A DNA stretch of 64,000 nt from Rodentibacter haemolyticus (GTDB taxonomy: Bacteria > Pseudomonadota > Gammaproteobacteria > Enterobacterales > Pasteurellaceae). The position numbers were made by a program, and so were the translations under genes. Each line of letters opens with the position of its first letter. Within the stretch, counting starts at the first letter, position 1. Positions 33,790-42,792 of the stretch are shown piece after piece. Under the pieces are notes generated by a model. That model did no database searches. It was not told the origin of the DNA and saw only the letters and a list, made by a program, of their open reading frames with translations. Where the stretch lies: NCBI RefSeq assembly GCF_015356115.1, contig NZ_CP063056.1:2170001-2234000 (forward strand). Reading direction: 5' to 3'.

Positions 33790-35250
33790 ATGTTGAAAGG
33801 TTGTATCAAATTAGGTGTATTGGCATTACCCTTATCAATGATAACATCGGGCTGCGCTTTGGCTGATTGGGCAAAACAAGCCTCTACGTCGGCTACTCCG
33901 ACGATTGATATGTCGAAACTTTCACCTGAGGAACGTGCGAAATTAGAAGCCGAGATGAAAGAAGATCAAGCGCGTTTGGCCGCAGAAAAGCAAGCAATGC
34001 TTGAAATGTCGCTTACTCATGAAATCGGCGAACATCATTTACAATTTAAGTCGGTTTTGGCAAAACTTTATGCCGAGAATAAATATGAATTATTATGGCA
34101 GGATAAATCGGCGGAAAAACAATTTCTCCGTGAATATGCTGCGATGGTGGCAAGCGGTATTTCTAAAGCCTCTGCGCAATCTTTGGAAAATTTAAGCCGG
34201 GTAGAGCAAAGTGGCGGTTTGACTTATGATGCGCTTTTAAGCGATGCGTTTCTGGATTATGTTTATTACAGTATGAATGTCAATCAACAAGCCCAGCGTT
34301 GGTTGTACGGTTCGGGTTCTTATAAACCGCAAGCGCCGAGTGATGAGCAAATCCAACAATGGTTAAGTGCGGTTAAAAATAATGATGTTTTGACTTATGT
34401 AAAAGGTTTATCCACCAATAATTCACATTATCGTCAAACTATCCAAGCCTTGCCTTCAATGATTTCCGCTTCAGGTTTAACGCCTACCGGAAGAAAATTA
34501 GCGATTAACGCCCAACGTTTACGCGTTATTCCTGATTTTTATAATGGTATTTTCGTGAATATCCCAAGTTATCAGTTGCGATATTATCGCGATGGTCGTC
34601 TCGAGTTGGAATCTCGCGTCATTGTAGGGAAAGATGAACGTCGGACTCCTGTGATGTACAGTAAATTGAGTAATGTTGTGGTGAATCCGCCTTGGAACGC
34701 ACCGACTCGTTTGGTTAACGAAGATATTGTTCCGAAATTGAAACGTGATCCGGGTTATGCGGCAGCGCATAATTACAGCATCTTAGATAGCAAAGGTAAT
34801 AAAATCGATCCTTATTCGATTAATTGGAATGCCATCGGTAAACATTTCCCATACCGTATTCGTCAAGCGGCAGGAGATAGTGCGCTGGGTAATTATAAAT
34901 TTAATATGCCAAGCTCCGATGCGATCTATTTGCATGATACGCCTAATCGCAACCTTTTCTCTCGTAAGGATCGTGCGTTAAGTTCCGGTTGTGTTCGAGT
35001 GGAGAAATCTTCTCAGCTTGCGGGTATTTTGTTAAAAGAAGCGGGTTGGTCGGAAGAACGTAAGAGAAATGTATTAGCAAGTAAGAAAACAACATCGGCC
35101 GTTGTTCGTTCTGACAATCCGGTGTTTTTATACTACGTAACGGCTTGGGTTGATAATGGTCAGACCAAAGTATTACCGGATATTTATAAATATGACAATG
35201 CTATTGGCGGCATTGATATTGATTGGAATACAGTGAAAAAATATTTGTAA
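33790..35250 (+). CDS. ldtD: L,D-transpeptidase LdtD (YcbB)-like
   Basis: A 486-residue enzyme forming 3-3 (mDAP-mDAP) peptidoglycan cross-links. The N-terminus is a signal sequence with a possible lipobox (MITSGC). The catalytic YkuD domain ends with LHDTPNRNLFSRKDRALSSG then CVRVE, in which the cysteine near residue 401 is the nucleophile. It is shorter than E. coli YcbB (about 615) and its N-terminal domain is reduced. It is followed by mepK and gloC, the same order as ycbB-ycbK-ycbL. Confidence 0.9.
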   Translation: MLKGCIKLGVLALPLSMITSGCALADWAKQASTSATPTIDMSKLSPEERAKLEAEMKEDQARLAAEKQAMLEMSLTHEIGEHHLQFKSVLAKLYAENKYELLWQDKSAEKQFLREYAAMVASGISKASAQSLENLSRVEQSGGLTYDALLSDAFLDYVYYSMNVNQQAQRWLYGSGSYKPQAPSDEQIQQWLSAVKNNDVLTYVKGLSTNNSHYRQTIQALPSMISASGLTPTGRKLAINAQRLRVIPDFYNGIFVNIPSYQLRYYRDGRLELESRVIVGKDERRTPVMYSKLSNVVVNPPWNAPTRLVNEDIVPKLKRDPGYAAAHNYSILDSKGNKIDPYSINWNAIGKHFPYRIRQAAGDSALGNYKFNMPSSDAIYLHDTPNRNLFSRKDRALSSGCVRVEKSSQLAGILLKEAGWSEERKRNVLASKKTTSAVVRSDNPVFLYYVTAWVDNGQTKVLPDIYKYDNAIGGIDIDWNTVKKYL

Positions 35251-35320
35251 TCTTGAAAAGGTTTTAATTCACTATTTCACTATTTTTAGTTGAAATAAAC
35301 TGACAACAGAGAAAAAAGTA

Positions 35321-35881
35321 ATGAGTAAGATTAATTATGAACGTCGAAAATGGCTTTCTCTCGGCGGTATCATATTAGGGGCAGGTATGTTGCCTAATTC
35401 TGTGCTTGCGATGGTTTCTACGCCGAAACCCCGTATTTTGGCATTTCGTAATGTTAATACCGGTGAACGTTTAAGTGCCGCATTTTCACCCGGTACCGGT
35501 TTTAATGTTTCGATATTAAAAAAACTTGATTATTTCATGCGTGATAAACGAACGAATCAAGTCCATCGTATGGATCCTAATTTATTTATGAAATTGTATC
35601 GTATCCAAGGTAATTTAGGATTACAAACTGCAGAGATCCAAATTATTTGTGGTTATCGTTCTGCGGCGACAAATGCAATGCGTCATCGCCAAAGCCGCGG
35701 TGTAGCGAGTAATAGCTATCATGTGAAAGGTAAGGCGATTGATTTTCGTATTGATGGTGCGCCGCTTGCCAGAATTAAACAAACGGCAGAAAAACTGAAC
35801 AATGGCGGGGTAGGATTTTACCCACGCAGTAATTTTGTTCATATTGATACCGGCCCGGCGAGAACTTGGCGTGGGGTGTAA
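35321..35881 (+). CDS. mepK: Murein endopeptidase MepK (YcbK, DUF882)
   Basis: A 186-residue M15-like zinc peptidase with a twin-arginine signal (ERRKWLSLGGIILGAG). Zinc ligands are visible in SYHVKGKAIDFRI (H and D) and NFVHIDTG (H). MepK cleaves 3-3 cross-links, the product of the upstream LdtD, so the pair makes and remodels the same bond. Confidence 0.92.
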   Translation: MSKINYERRKWLSLGGIILGAGMLPNSVLAMVSTPKPRILAFRNVNTGERLSAAFSPGTGFNVSILKKLDYFMRDKRTNQVHRMDPNLFMKLYRIQGNLGLQTAEIQIICGYRSAATNAMRHRQSRGVASNSYHVKGKAIDFRIDGAPLARIKQTAEKLNNGGVGFYPRSNFVHIDTGPARTWRGV

Positions 35882-35897
35882 AATAATAAGAAAATTA

Positions 35898-35921
35898 ACC
35901 GCACTTTGGTGCGGTTTTTGT
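35898..35921 (+). terminator. mepK terminator
   Basis: AACCGCAC-TTTG-GTGCGGTTTTTG: short strong stem and T run, built from the uptake-sequence core. Confidence 0.85.
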
Positions 35922-35937
35922 TTATGAGGAAGAAAAG

Positions 35938-36564
35938 ATGAATATTGAGATTATCCCCGTAACGGCATTTCAGCAAAATTGTTCTTTAATTTGGGATGAT
36001 GAAAAAAATGCGATCATTGTTGATCCGGGTGGTGAAGGTGAAAGACTGATTCAGCGCATTGAAGAGTTGAGTTTAAATCTAAAGGTGATTTTACTCACTC
36101 ACGCCCATCTTGATCATGTTGGGGCTGCCGAGCAGTTAAAGAAACATTTCAGTGTAGAAATTTGGGGGGCTCAGGAAGAAGATCGTTTTCTTTTTGAAAC
36201 GCTTCCTGAACAAGCAAAACGTTTCGGATTACCTCATATTGAGGCATTTTTACCTGATCGTTGGTTAAATGAGGGAGAAATTTTAACAATCGGTGATTTT
36301 AAATTCGATATTCTACATTTACCGGGGCATACGCCGGGACATATCGGGTTTATTGAACAAGAGAAAAAAGTCGCTTTTACCGGCGATGTGCTGTTCCAAG
36401 GAGGAATTGGGAGAACGGATTTTCCGCGTGGAAATTATGAGCAGCTGATTGCTTCAATCCGTGAGAAACTGTTCAAATTGAATGATGATATGATCATCAT
36501 TGCCGGCCATGGACCTTATACAACGATTGAACGTGAAAAAATCAATAATCCTTTCTTGAAGTAA
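35938..36564 (+). CDS. gloC: Type II glyoxalase-like MBL hydrolase GloC (YcbL)
   Basis: A 208-residue metallo-beta-lactamase-fold protein. The metal site THAHLDHVG gives HxHxDH, followed by LPGHTPGHIG, FTGDVLFQGGIGRTD and a final AGHGPYT histidine. GloC hydrolyses S-lactoylglutathione. It completes the ycbB-ycbK-ycbL order, although a terminator separates it from mepK, so it may have its own promoter. Confidence 0.9.
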   Translation: MNIEIIPVTAFQQNCSLIWDDEKNAIIVDPGGEGERLIQRIEELSLNLKVILLTHAHLDHVGAAEQLKKHFSVEIWGAQEEDRFLFETLPEQAKRFGLPHIEAFLPDRWLNEGEILTIGDFKFDILHLPGHTPGHIGFIEQEKKVAFTGDVLFQGGIGRTDFPRGNYEQLIASIREKLFKLNDDMIIIAGHGPYTTIEREKINNPFLK

Positions 36565-36568
36565 AAAT

Positions 36569-36593
36569 AAAGGCACTTTTTAGTGCCTTTGTT
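36569..36593. terminator. Terminator between gloC and argS
   Basis: AAAGGCACT/AGTGCCTTT stem with T-rich right flank; it serves both convergent genes. Confidence 0.85.
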
Positions 36594-36605
36594 CTTCGCT
36601 AATTC

Positions 36606-38339
36606 TTACATTTTTTCAACGGTTTTGATTCCAAGTAAATCTAAACCTTGTTTTAAGGTTTTTTCCGTGAGTAAAGCAAGTTTTAAACGACTTAATTTCA
36701 CGGCTTCATCTTCTGTATTTAAAATCGGGCAATGCTCGTAGAATGAAGAAAAGACACCGGCTAATTCGTACAAATAAGCACAAAGCACGTGTGGCGTACC
36801 TTCTTTCCCGACAGTTTGTACCGCTTCTTCAAATTGTAGAAGTTTGATTGTGAGGGTCCGTTCTTTTTCATCGATTAATAATAATGGCGCATTATAAAGT
36901 GCGGTCAAATCTACCTCTGTTTTGTTGAAAATAGAGCGAATACGTGTGTAGGCATACTGCATATAAGGTGCGGTATTGCCCTCAAAACTTAACATATTGT
37001 CCCAATCAAACACATAGTCAGTCGTGCGGTTTTTAGAAAGATCCGCATATTTCACTGAACCGATTCCCACCGCTTCAATCACCGCAGATTTTTCAGTTTC
37101 GGATAAATTATTGTTTTTTTCATTGATTAGGACGGTTGCGCGCTCAATGGCTTCATCTAACAAATCAGCTAATTTTACTGTGCCGCCGGTACGGGTTTTA
37201 AAGGGTTTTCCATCTTTACCCAGCATCATACCGAAGTTTTTATGCTCAAGAGAGAAACTGTCCGGTACATAACCTGCTTTACGGGTAATTAGCCAAGATT
37301 GCTGCATATGTTGGCTTTGACGGGTGTCGGAAAAAACTAAGGCACGATCTGCTTTTAATGTTTCGTAGCGATATTTTGCTGCGGCAATATCCGTTGTGGT
37401 GTAAAGGAAACCGCCGTCTTTTTTCTGCACGATGACCCCCATCGGTTCGCCTTCTTTGTTTTTGAATTCGTCCAAATAAACAACCAATGCACCTTCGTCT
37501 TCTACGGCTAAACCTTGTTTTTTCAGATCCTCAACAATACTTGGTAACATTGGATTATAAAGACTTTCACCCATTACGTCTTTTTCCGTTAAAGTAACGT
37601 TTAGACGATCATAATTATGCTGGTTTTGTTGCATCGTGATATCGACTAAACGTTTCCACATTGCACGGCAATATTCATCACCGCTTTGTAATTTCACAAC
37701 ATAATTACGGGCTTTTTCTGCAAAAATTTCATCTTCATCATAATGCTTTTTGGCTTCACGATAGAAGGCTTCTAGATCGTGAAGTTCCATCTCATCGGCC
37801 TGTTCATTTTGCACTTTTTCAAGATAGGCAATCAGCATACCGAATTGAGTCCCCCAATCCCCCACGTGGTTTGCTCGGATTACGTGATGACCTAAAAATT
37901 CAAGTGTACGAACAACGGCATCGCCGATAATCGTAGAACGCAAATGCCCGACGTGCATCTCTTTGGCGACGTTCGGCGAAGAATAATCAACGACAACGGT
38001 TTGTTTATCTGTTGCTTTAATGCCTAAATGGGGTTGAGTAAGTGCTGATGAGGCCTGTTCTGCAAGCCAAGCAGGAGTTAAGAAAATATTGATAAAACCG
38101 GGGCCGGCGATTTCTAGTTTTTCCGCAATATCGGAAAGATTCGCTTGCTCTAATACTTGCTGTGCAAATTCACGTGGATTCAAGCCCAGCTTTTTTGCCG
38201 CTGCCATAATGCCATTCGCCTGGTAATCGCCAAATTGGGGTTTTCCTGATTGGCGAACAAGTGCATCACAGGATTGATCCGCACCGGCTGTAATCATCGC
38301 TTGTTTGATTTTGTCGGCTAAAATAGATTGAATATTCAA
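36606..38339 (-). CDS. argS: Arginyl-tRNA synthetase
   Basis: A 577-residue class I aminoacyl-tRNA synthetase. The HIGH motif is MHVGHLRSTIIGD (about residues 127-139) after an N-terminal Add-1 domain. The KMSK region is replaced by LGKDGKPFKTRTGG, usual for ArgRS. The C-terminal DALR anticodon domain ends the protein. Length matches E. coli ArgS (577). Confidence 0.97.
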   Translation of the reverse strand: MNIQSILADKIKQAMITAGADQSCDALVRQSGKPQFGDYQANGIMAAAKKLGLNPREFAQQVLEQANLSDIAEKLEIAGPGFINIFLTPAWLAEQASSALTQPHLGIKATDKQTVVVDYSSPNVAKEMHVGHLRSTIIGDAVVRTLEFLGHHVIRANHVGDWGTQFGMLIAYLEKVQNEQADEMELHDLEAFYREAKKHYDEDEIFAEKARNYVVKLQSGDEYCRAMWKRLVDITMQQNQHNYDRLNVTLTEKDVMGESLYNPMLPSIVEDLKKQGLAVEDEGALVVYLDEFKNKEGEPMGVIVQKKDGGFLYTTTDIAAAKYRYETLKADRALVFSDTRQSQHMQQSWLITRKAGYVPDSFSLEHKNFGMMLGKDGKPFKTRTGGTVKLADLLDEAIERATVLINEKNNNLSETEKSAVIEAVGIGSVKYADLSKNRTTDYVFDWDNMLSFEGNTAPYMQYAYTRIRSIFNKTEVDLTALYNAPLLLIDEKERTLTIKLLQFEEAVQTVGKEGTPHVLCAYLYELAGVFSSFYEHCPILNTEDEAVKLSRLKLALLTEKTLKQGLDLLGIKTVEKM

Positions 38340-38417
38340 GGTTTTCCTCGTTCAAAATTGAATTCTAAAAATAATCGGCTATGATACCGTTCTTTGCTGA
38401 TTTATCAAAGAGACAAA

Positions 38418-38987
38418 ATGATAAAATTAAACGAAAATTTGACCGCACTTGAGCAAGAATTAGAGGATTTTGAAAACAAAATTCAAGCGTTGGCAAGGGT
38501 GATGAAAGTGAATTTGTCCGATTATGAGATCGATCATCTTGCTTTACGAGTGAATAGTGAACAAAATGCAAAAAACCGGCTGACACTTTTATTAAAGTAC
38601 GGTAAAATTTTGTCCGATAATATCGTCAATGGGCGGCCGATCTATTTAATTCAATTAGAAAAGCCCCTTGCCTTTGCAGGGCAACTTGTTGATATTATTG
38701 AATTGCCGTTTCCTAAAAAGAAGCAATATCCTCAAGAAACTTGGGAACATATTGAGATTGTGATTCCTTTTCTCTCAAATGAATCGACGAAAGATTGGAT
38801 AGAAAGGATTTACAATCATTTTTTATGGCAACGTGTGAGCCAACTAACAATTAAAGTGAGTGAACCCAAAGTAGAAGGCGAGCGTTTACCTAATCCTTCT
38901 ATTGCAGTGAGTTTTGTAGATAAAACAATGAATCATACTTGCATTAAAGTTCACCCTTACTCTATTAAAAAAGTACTCGAGGTTTAG
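38418..38987 (+). CDS. yecM: YecM family protein (VOC-like fold)
   Basis: A 189-residue protein. The ATG at 38418 follows AAAGAGA; an upstream TTG is not supported. Segments YEIDHLALRVN, IYLIQLEKPL and WEHIEIVIPF match YecM, a conserved protein of unknown function with a vicinal-oxygen-chelate-like fold. It is divergent from argS, and an uptake sequence lies in its first codons. Confidence 0.85.
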   Translation: MIKLNENLTALEQELEDFENKIQALARVMKVNLSDYEIDHLALRVNSEQNAKNRLTLLLKYGKILSDNIVNGRPIYLIQLEKPLAFAGQLVDIIELPFPKKKQYPQETWEHIEIVIPFLSNESTKDWIERIYNHFLWQRVSQLTIKVSEPKVEGERLPNPSIAVSFVDKTMNHTCIKVHPYSIKKVLEV

Positions 38988-38991
38988 CACA

Positions 38992-39291
38992 ATGAAAAAA
39001 GTAACGTTAGCATTTGCCGCTTTATTAAGCTTAGGTTTAGCGGCTTGCTCATCAAATCATCAAAAAGATGAAAACGCTTATAAAGGTCAGGTAATTTTTA
39101 GCGAAATGCAAGGGGAAAACCTTCAATTAACTATTCGTAAAAATAATTGTTCATATAAAGTAGAAGGTGAAACCGAAACTGTTACTCACAAATATGACTC
39201 AACTTTAGTTGTAGGTGCTTGTGTAAAAGTATCAGATGACGGTAAAGGTTTAAAAAATATCTCTACGTGGTCTCCAAGAAAACCAATCTAA
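38992..39291 (+). CDS. Small lipoprotein, unknown function
   Basis: A 99-residue protein with signal and lipobox LGLAAC. The mature part is an 80-residue, probably beta-rich domain with two cysteines (KNNCSYKVEG, VVGACVKV) that could form a disulfide. It starts 4 bp after yecM, so it is co-transcribed. I do not recognise a family. Confidence 0.8.
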   Translation: MKKVTLAFAALLSLGLAACSSNHQKDENAYKGQVIFSEMQGENLQLTIRKNNCSYKVEGETETVTHKYDSTLVVGACVKVSDDGKGLKNISTWSPRKPI

Positions 39292-39313
39292 TTTTTAAAG
39301 TGGACTAATAATT

Positions 39314-39778
39314 ATGAAAAAAATGACAGTTGCGTTAGTGCTTGCGGCTGCCTTAAGTGTAACCGGTTGCGCAAATACCGATATTTTCAGCGGTGATGTT
39401 TATTCGGCAGATCAAGCAAAGGAAGCACGCTCAATTAGCTATGGCACGTTAGTCTCGGTTCGTCCGGTGAAAATTCAAGCGGATAACCCTGGCGTGATCG
39501 GTACTGTTGGTGGTGGTGCGATAGGTGGTATTGCCGGTAGTGCGATTGGCGGCGGTCGAGGTCAAGCCATTGCGACTGCTGTAGGGGCGATTGCAGGTGC
39601 TGTCGTCGGTAGCAAAATTGAAGAAAAAGCAAGCCAAGTTAATGGTGCTGAACTTGTCATTAAAAAAGATGATGGCAAAAGCATTGTTGTAGTACAAAAA
39701 GCTGATCCGAAATTTGTAGCAGGGAAACGTGTACAAATCGTGGGTGGTTCTTCATTGAATGTGTCTGTGATTAATTAA
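39314..39778 (+). CDS. slyB: Outer-membrane lipoprotein SlyB/Pcp (glycine-zipper 2TM)
   Basis: A 154-residue lipoprotein (lipobox LSVTGC). The central region, VIGTVGGGAIGGIAGSAIGG through TAVGAIAGAVVGSKIEEKA, is a double glycine zipper. The C-terminal domain ends in KRVQIVGGSSLNV. It matches the SlyB/Pcp family, called Pcp in H. influenzae. SlyB is known to encapsulate outer-membrane proteins under stress. Confidence 0.92.
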   Translation: MKKMTVALVLAAALSVTGCANTDIFSGDVYSADQAKEARSISYGTLVSVRPVKIQADNPGVIGTVGGGAIGGIAGSAIGGGRGQAIATAVGAIAGAVVGSKIEEKASQVNGAELVIKKDDGKSIVVVQKADPKFVAGKRVQIVGGSSLNVSVIN

Positions 39779-39800
39779 TCGGTTTTTCATTTTGTTGTAT

Positions 39801-39830
39801 AAAAAAGGCGAACTTAATGTTCGCTTTTTT
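39801..39830 (+). terminator. slyB terminator
   Basis: AAAAAAGGCGAAC/GTTCGCTTTTTT: stem with flanking A and T runs. Confidence 0.88.
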
Positions 39831-39865
39831 GTTTTCGGCATGGTAGATAAAAGTATTGGTAAAAG

Positions 39866-39931
39866 CGGTATTATGTAGCACTTGCACGAAACATTGTAAG
39901 GTGTATTAGGCGAATTCATAACGCACCAAGT
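39866..39931. repeat. Half copy of the MITE-like element joined to a GTAACGCACC repeat remnant
   Basis: CGGTATTATGTAGCACTTGC (left end of the composite family) is followed by AGGCGAATTCATAACGCACC. No matching right end is seen, so it is a decayed copy. The rest of 39831-40009 contains only the folK terminator. Confidence 0.6.
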
Positions 39932-39964
39932 AACAAGATTGTCTATTACACCAAAATTCAGATG

Positions 39965-40009
39965 AAAATAACCGCACTTTAACAGAACTGAAAAAAGTGC
40001 GGTTATTTT
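39965..40009. terminator. Terminator of folK-pcnB transcript (uptake-sequence pair)
   Basis: AAATAACCGCACTTT ... AAAGTGCGGTTATTT with T run: both arms carry the uptake core. Confidence 0.85.
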
Positions 40010-40486
40010 TTAGATTTTTTTCATTTGATGTCGGAGAAAGTTGTCGGCTAATTCCGAGAGATTTAGCCCGTTTGGAAACGTTAAATCGGGTGCGATTTCT
40101 AGCAACGGCACAATGACAAATTCTCGATTGTGCATATCATAATGGGGGACGGTTAATCGTTCGTTTCGAATGATCTCATTGCCGTAAAGTAAAATATCTA
40201 AATCTAAGGTGCGTTCCCCCCAACGCCGTAAACGTACTCTCCCTTGCTCATTTTCAATGCGTTGTAATTCATCCAATAATGCTAATGGTGCAAGCTGCGT
40301 TTCGATTTTTGCGACGGCATTGACATAGTCGGGTTGATCCTGCGGGCCGAGCGGTTTGCTTTGGTAAAAAGCGCTTACCGCAATCAGATTGGTTTGCGCT
40401 AGGTTATCGATAGCTTTTAACGCATTATTGAGTTGCTCAACGGGCGTATTCAAATTACTGCCGAGGGCAATATATACTGTATTCAT
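40010..40486 (-). CDS. folK: Folate-pathway pyrophosphokinase FolK (HPPK)
   Basis: A 158-residue 6-hydroxymethyl-7,8-dihydropterin pyrophosphokinase. IALGSNL at the N-terminus and the signature RRWGERTLDLDILLYG (residues about 85-100, with the catalytic aspartates) are diagnostic. It lies 3 bp after pcnB, the conserved pcnB-folK pair. Confidence 0.95.
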   Translation of the reverse strand: MNTVYIALGSNLNTPVEQLNNALKAIDNLAQTNLIAVSAFYQSKPLGPQDQPDYVNAVAKIETQLAPLALLDELQRIENEQGRVRLRRWGERTLDLDILLYGNEIIRNERLTVPHYDMHNREFVIVPLLEIAPDLTFPNGLNLSELADNFLRHQMKKI

Positions 40487-40489
40487 ATT

Positions 40490-41965
40490 CTATAATTTCA
40501 CGGATTTTGACTTACGGGGTTTGCGTGAGCGAAAATATTTTTTCTTAGGCTTAGGATGTAAGCGTTGTTGTTCCTGCACAAGTTGATTTCGTTGCTCGCC
40601 GTTGCTGAATTGATATTCATGCCACCATTTTGCCAGTTCAACCGTCTCTCCGCCTTCGATTTCCGCACGCATTACCAATAAATCAAACGCCGCACGGAAT
40701 TTAGGATGTTCCATTACACGCACGGGGGCGGAACCGGTACGTTTTAAAAGTTGTAATTGTAAGAACCAAATATCCCGAATGACAGTGGTGTGGCGGCGTG
40801 GCGCAGCAAGCGCACGACAAAATAAATCTAACACTTCATTACCGGCAAGGGCATAAGCATCGTGATTATTTAGTCCCCCTTCATTTTTCAAAAGCTCCAC
40901 TTTTTCACGTAACGGATACCAAAAAAAGGCAGCAAATAAAAATGCGGGATTAATGCGTAGTTTATCGGCAATGCGTTCATCTGTTGAGGTGAGTGCGGTT
41001 ACGATCATACGCTCGGCAAAACTATCTTCTTTCTCTGTGAAATAGGCTGAAAGAGAAGGGAAAAGCGGCTCAAATAAGCCGTATTGACGTAATAAACGAT
41101 AGGTTTTTACACCATGACCGGCTTGTAACAATTTTAAACTTTCATCAAATAAACGTGCCGGTGGAACATTTTTCAGTAAATGCGCCAATTTGCGAATCGG
41201 TTCTTCACTTGATTTTTCAAGAAACATATCCAACTTCGCCATAAAGCGAATAGAACGTAACATTCGTACGGGATCTTCTTGATAACGGATAGTCGGATCA
41301 CCTATCAAACGCAATTTACCGGCTTTTAAATCTTCAATTCCACGGAAATAATCACGCAACGTATTATTCTGCGGATTGTAATAAAGCGCATTCACGGTGA
41401 AATCACGGCGTTCGGCATCTTGCTCGATGGTGCCGTACACATTATCACGGAGAAGCATACCTGCGTTACTCTGTTTGGCTTGATGTTCACCTCGGGCATC
41501 ATCGTGATTGGCTCGAAAGGTCGCCACTTCAATGATATCGCGTCCAAACATAATATGCGCCAAGCGGAATCTGCGCCCTACCAAGCGACACTGACGTTGG
41601 AAAATATTTTGAATTTGTTCGGGGCGGGCATTGGTCGCGACATCAAAATCTTTTGGGTGTTTACCCAGTAAAATATCGCGAATACAACCACCCACAATAT
41701 AGGCTTCAAAACCTTGACGTTGTAATTTTTCCACAACGCTGAGTGCATTACGGCTAAACATACGCGGATGAATACCAAAGTGCGCGGCTTTAATAATACT
41801 TTTGTCATCGCGAGGTGATTTATTGATTTTTTTAGTTGCTCGAGACGCATTGTTTGAAGGCTCGATTCGTTCGGAATGCGCTTTTATTTGGGCTGATTGT
41901 TTCGGTGCATTTTGTGATTGCGGTTTTTTCTTTTTGCCAAATAAATTTTTGATATAAGTAAAAAT
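40490..41965 (-). CDS. pcnB: Poly(A) polymerase I PcnB, probable AUU start codon
   Basis: A 491-residue nucleotidyltransferase that polyadenylates RNA 3' ends for decay. The signature VGGCIRDILLGKHPKDFDVATN and the conserved RRFRLAHIMFGRDIIEVATF match E. coli PcnB; a basic tail (SRKPRKSKSVKL) ends the protein. No ATG lies at the homologous start. The sequence there is ATT-TTT-ACT at 41965, 6 bp after GGAG, and gives M-F-T-Y-I-K-N-L, aligning with E. coli PcnB, whose known start is AUU-UUU-ACC. The upstream ATG at 42007 adds 14 residues and has no good site. The weak start probably limits expression. Confidence 0.88.
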   Translation of the reverse strand: MFTYIKNLFGKKKKPQSQNAPKQSAQIKAHSERIEPSNNASRATKKINKSPRDDKSIIKAAHFGIHPRMFSRNALSVVEKLQRQGFEAYIVGGCIRDILLGKHPKDFDVATNARPEQIQNIFQRQCRLVGRRFRLAHIMFGRDIIEVATFRANHDDARGEHQAKQSNAGMLLRDNVYGTIEQDAERRDFTVNALYYNPQNNTLRDYFRGIEDLKAGKLRLIGDPTIRYQEDPVRMLRSIRFMAKLDMFLEKSSEEPIRKLAHLLKNVPPARLFDESLKLLQAGHGVKTYRLLRQYGLFEPLFPSLSAYFTEKEDSFAERMIVTALTSTDERIADKLRINPAFLFAAFFWYPLREKVELLKNEGGLNNHDAYALAGNEVLDLFCRALAAPRRHTTVIRDIWFLQLQLLKRTGSAPVRVMEHPKFRAAFDLLVMRAEIEGGETVELAKWWHEYQFSNGEQRNQLVQEQQRLHPKPKKKYFRSRKPRKSKSVKL

Positions 41966-42055
41966 AATAAACTCCGTTTTTAATGTAATTTTCGTTTGAA
42001 CCTTCATCGGCAGAGATGAACTTTGTTCTAAATAAAGAGGCTCATTGGAAATGCA

Positions 42056-42087
42056 AAAAGTGCGGTCAATTTTAACCGCACTTTCTC
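42056..42087 (-). terminator. dksA terminator (uptake-sequence pair)
   Basis: AAAGTGCGGTCAA / TTAACCGCACTTT stem downstream of dksA, flanked by A and T runs. Confidence 0.85.
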
Positions 42088-42104
42088 TTTTTTAACAGAA
42101 TAAA

Positions 42105-42542
42105 TTAACCGGCGACTTGTTTTTCGCGAATCTCCGCCAAGGTTTTACAATCAATACAAAGATCCGCCGTTGGGCGTGCTTCTAAACGGCGAATGCCGAT
42201 TTCTTCGCCACAAGAATCACAGTAACCGAAATCATCGGTATCCAGTTTTTTCAGTGTCGATTCAATTTTTTTCATCAACTTACGTTCACGATCACGATTG
42301 CGTAATTCTAAACTGAATTCCTCCTCCTGTGTCGCGCGATCAGCCGGATCCGGGAAGTTAGCCGCTTCATCACGCATATGCGCAACAGTACGAGACGCTT
42401 CTTCCACGATTTGTTCGTGCCAGGCGGCTAAGATTTTTTTGAAATGAAGAATTTGATCTTCATTCATATATTCTTCATCTTTTTTGGGTTGATATGGTTT
42501 TACGCCGGCGAGTTCTAATAAACTTAACGATGCTTTTGACAT
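42105..42542 (-). CDS. dksA: RNA polymerase-binding transcription factor DksA
   Basis: A 145-residue partner of ppGpp. The coiled coil carries the acidic tip (NFPDPADRA) and the C-terminal zinc finger has CDSC and CIDC pairs. Length is close to E. coli DksA (151). The 42543-42697 upstream stretch holds its promoter region with no further gene visible. Confidence 0.96.
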   Translation of the reverse strand: MSKASLSLLELAGVKPYQPKKDEEYMNEDQILHFKKILAAWHEQIVEEASRTVAHMRDEAANFPDPADRATQEEEFSLELRNRDRERKLMKKIESTLKKLDTDDFGYCDSCGEEIGIRRLEARPTADLCIDCKTLAEIREKQVAG

Positions 42543-42697
42543 ACCTCACTCCTAATACAAACAGAATTTAAGCGTGACGTTCACGACTTCCTGTCATTGT
42601 TGTTATGTTTGGTTCTGACGAACCCCGATTTTTGAGGGCGATATAAATAACAGAACTTTCTTGTTTTAGCAAATAGAATTTCGCCCGCTAAATTTGA

Positions 42698-42721
42698 ATT
42701 TGTCGATCAAGATCGCAAAAT
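42698..42721 (+). promoter_or_regulatory. CRP-S (competence regulatory element) upstream of comEC
   Basis: TTTGTCGATCAAGATCGCAA is nearly the palindromic CRP-S/CRE motif (TGCGATC..GATCGCA), centred about 84 bp upstream of the comEC ATG. One half-site has TGTCGA rather than TGCGA. CRE sites need CRP plus Sxy and drive the Pasteurellaceae competence regulon, which includes rec2. Confidence 0.75.
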
Positions 42722-42792
42722 CAATGAAGGATGATTGCTTATTTATTAAAAAATACATAGCGTATCCGTAGTTTATCTACGGATTTTATTTT

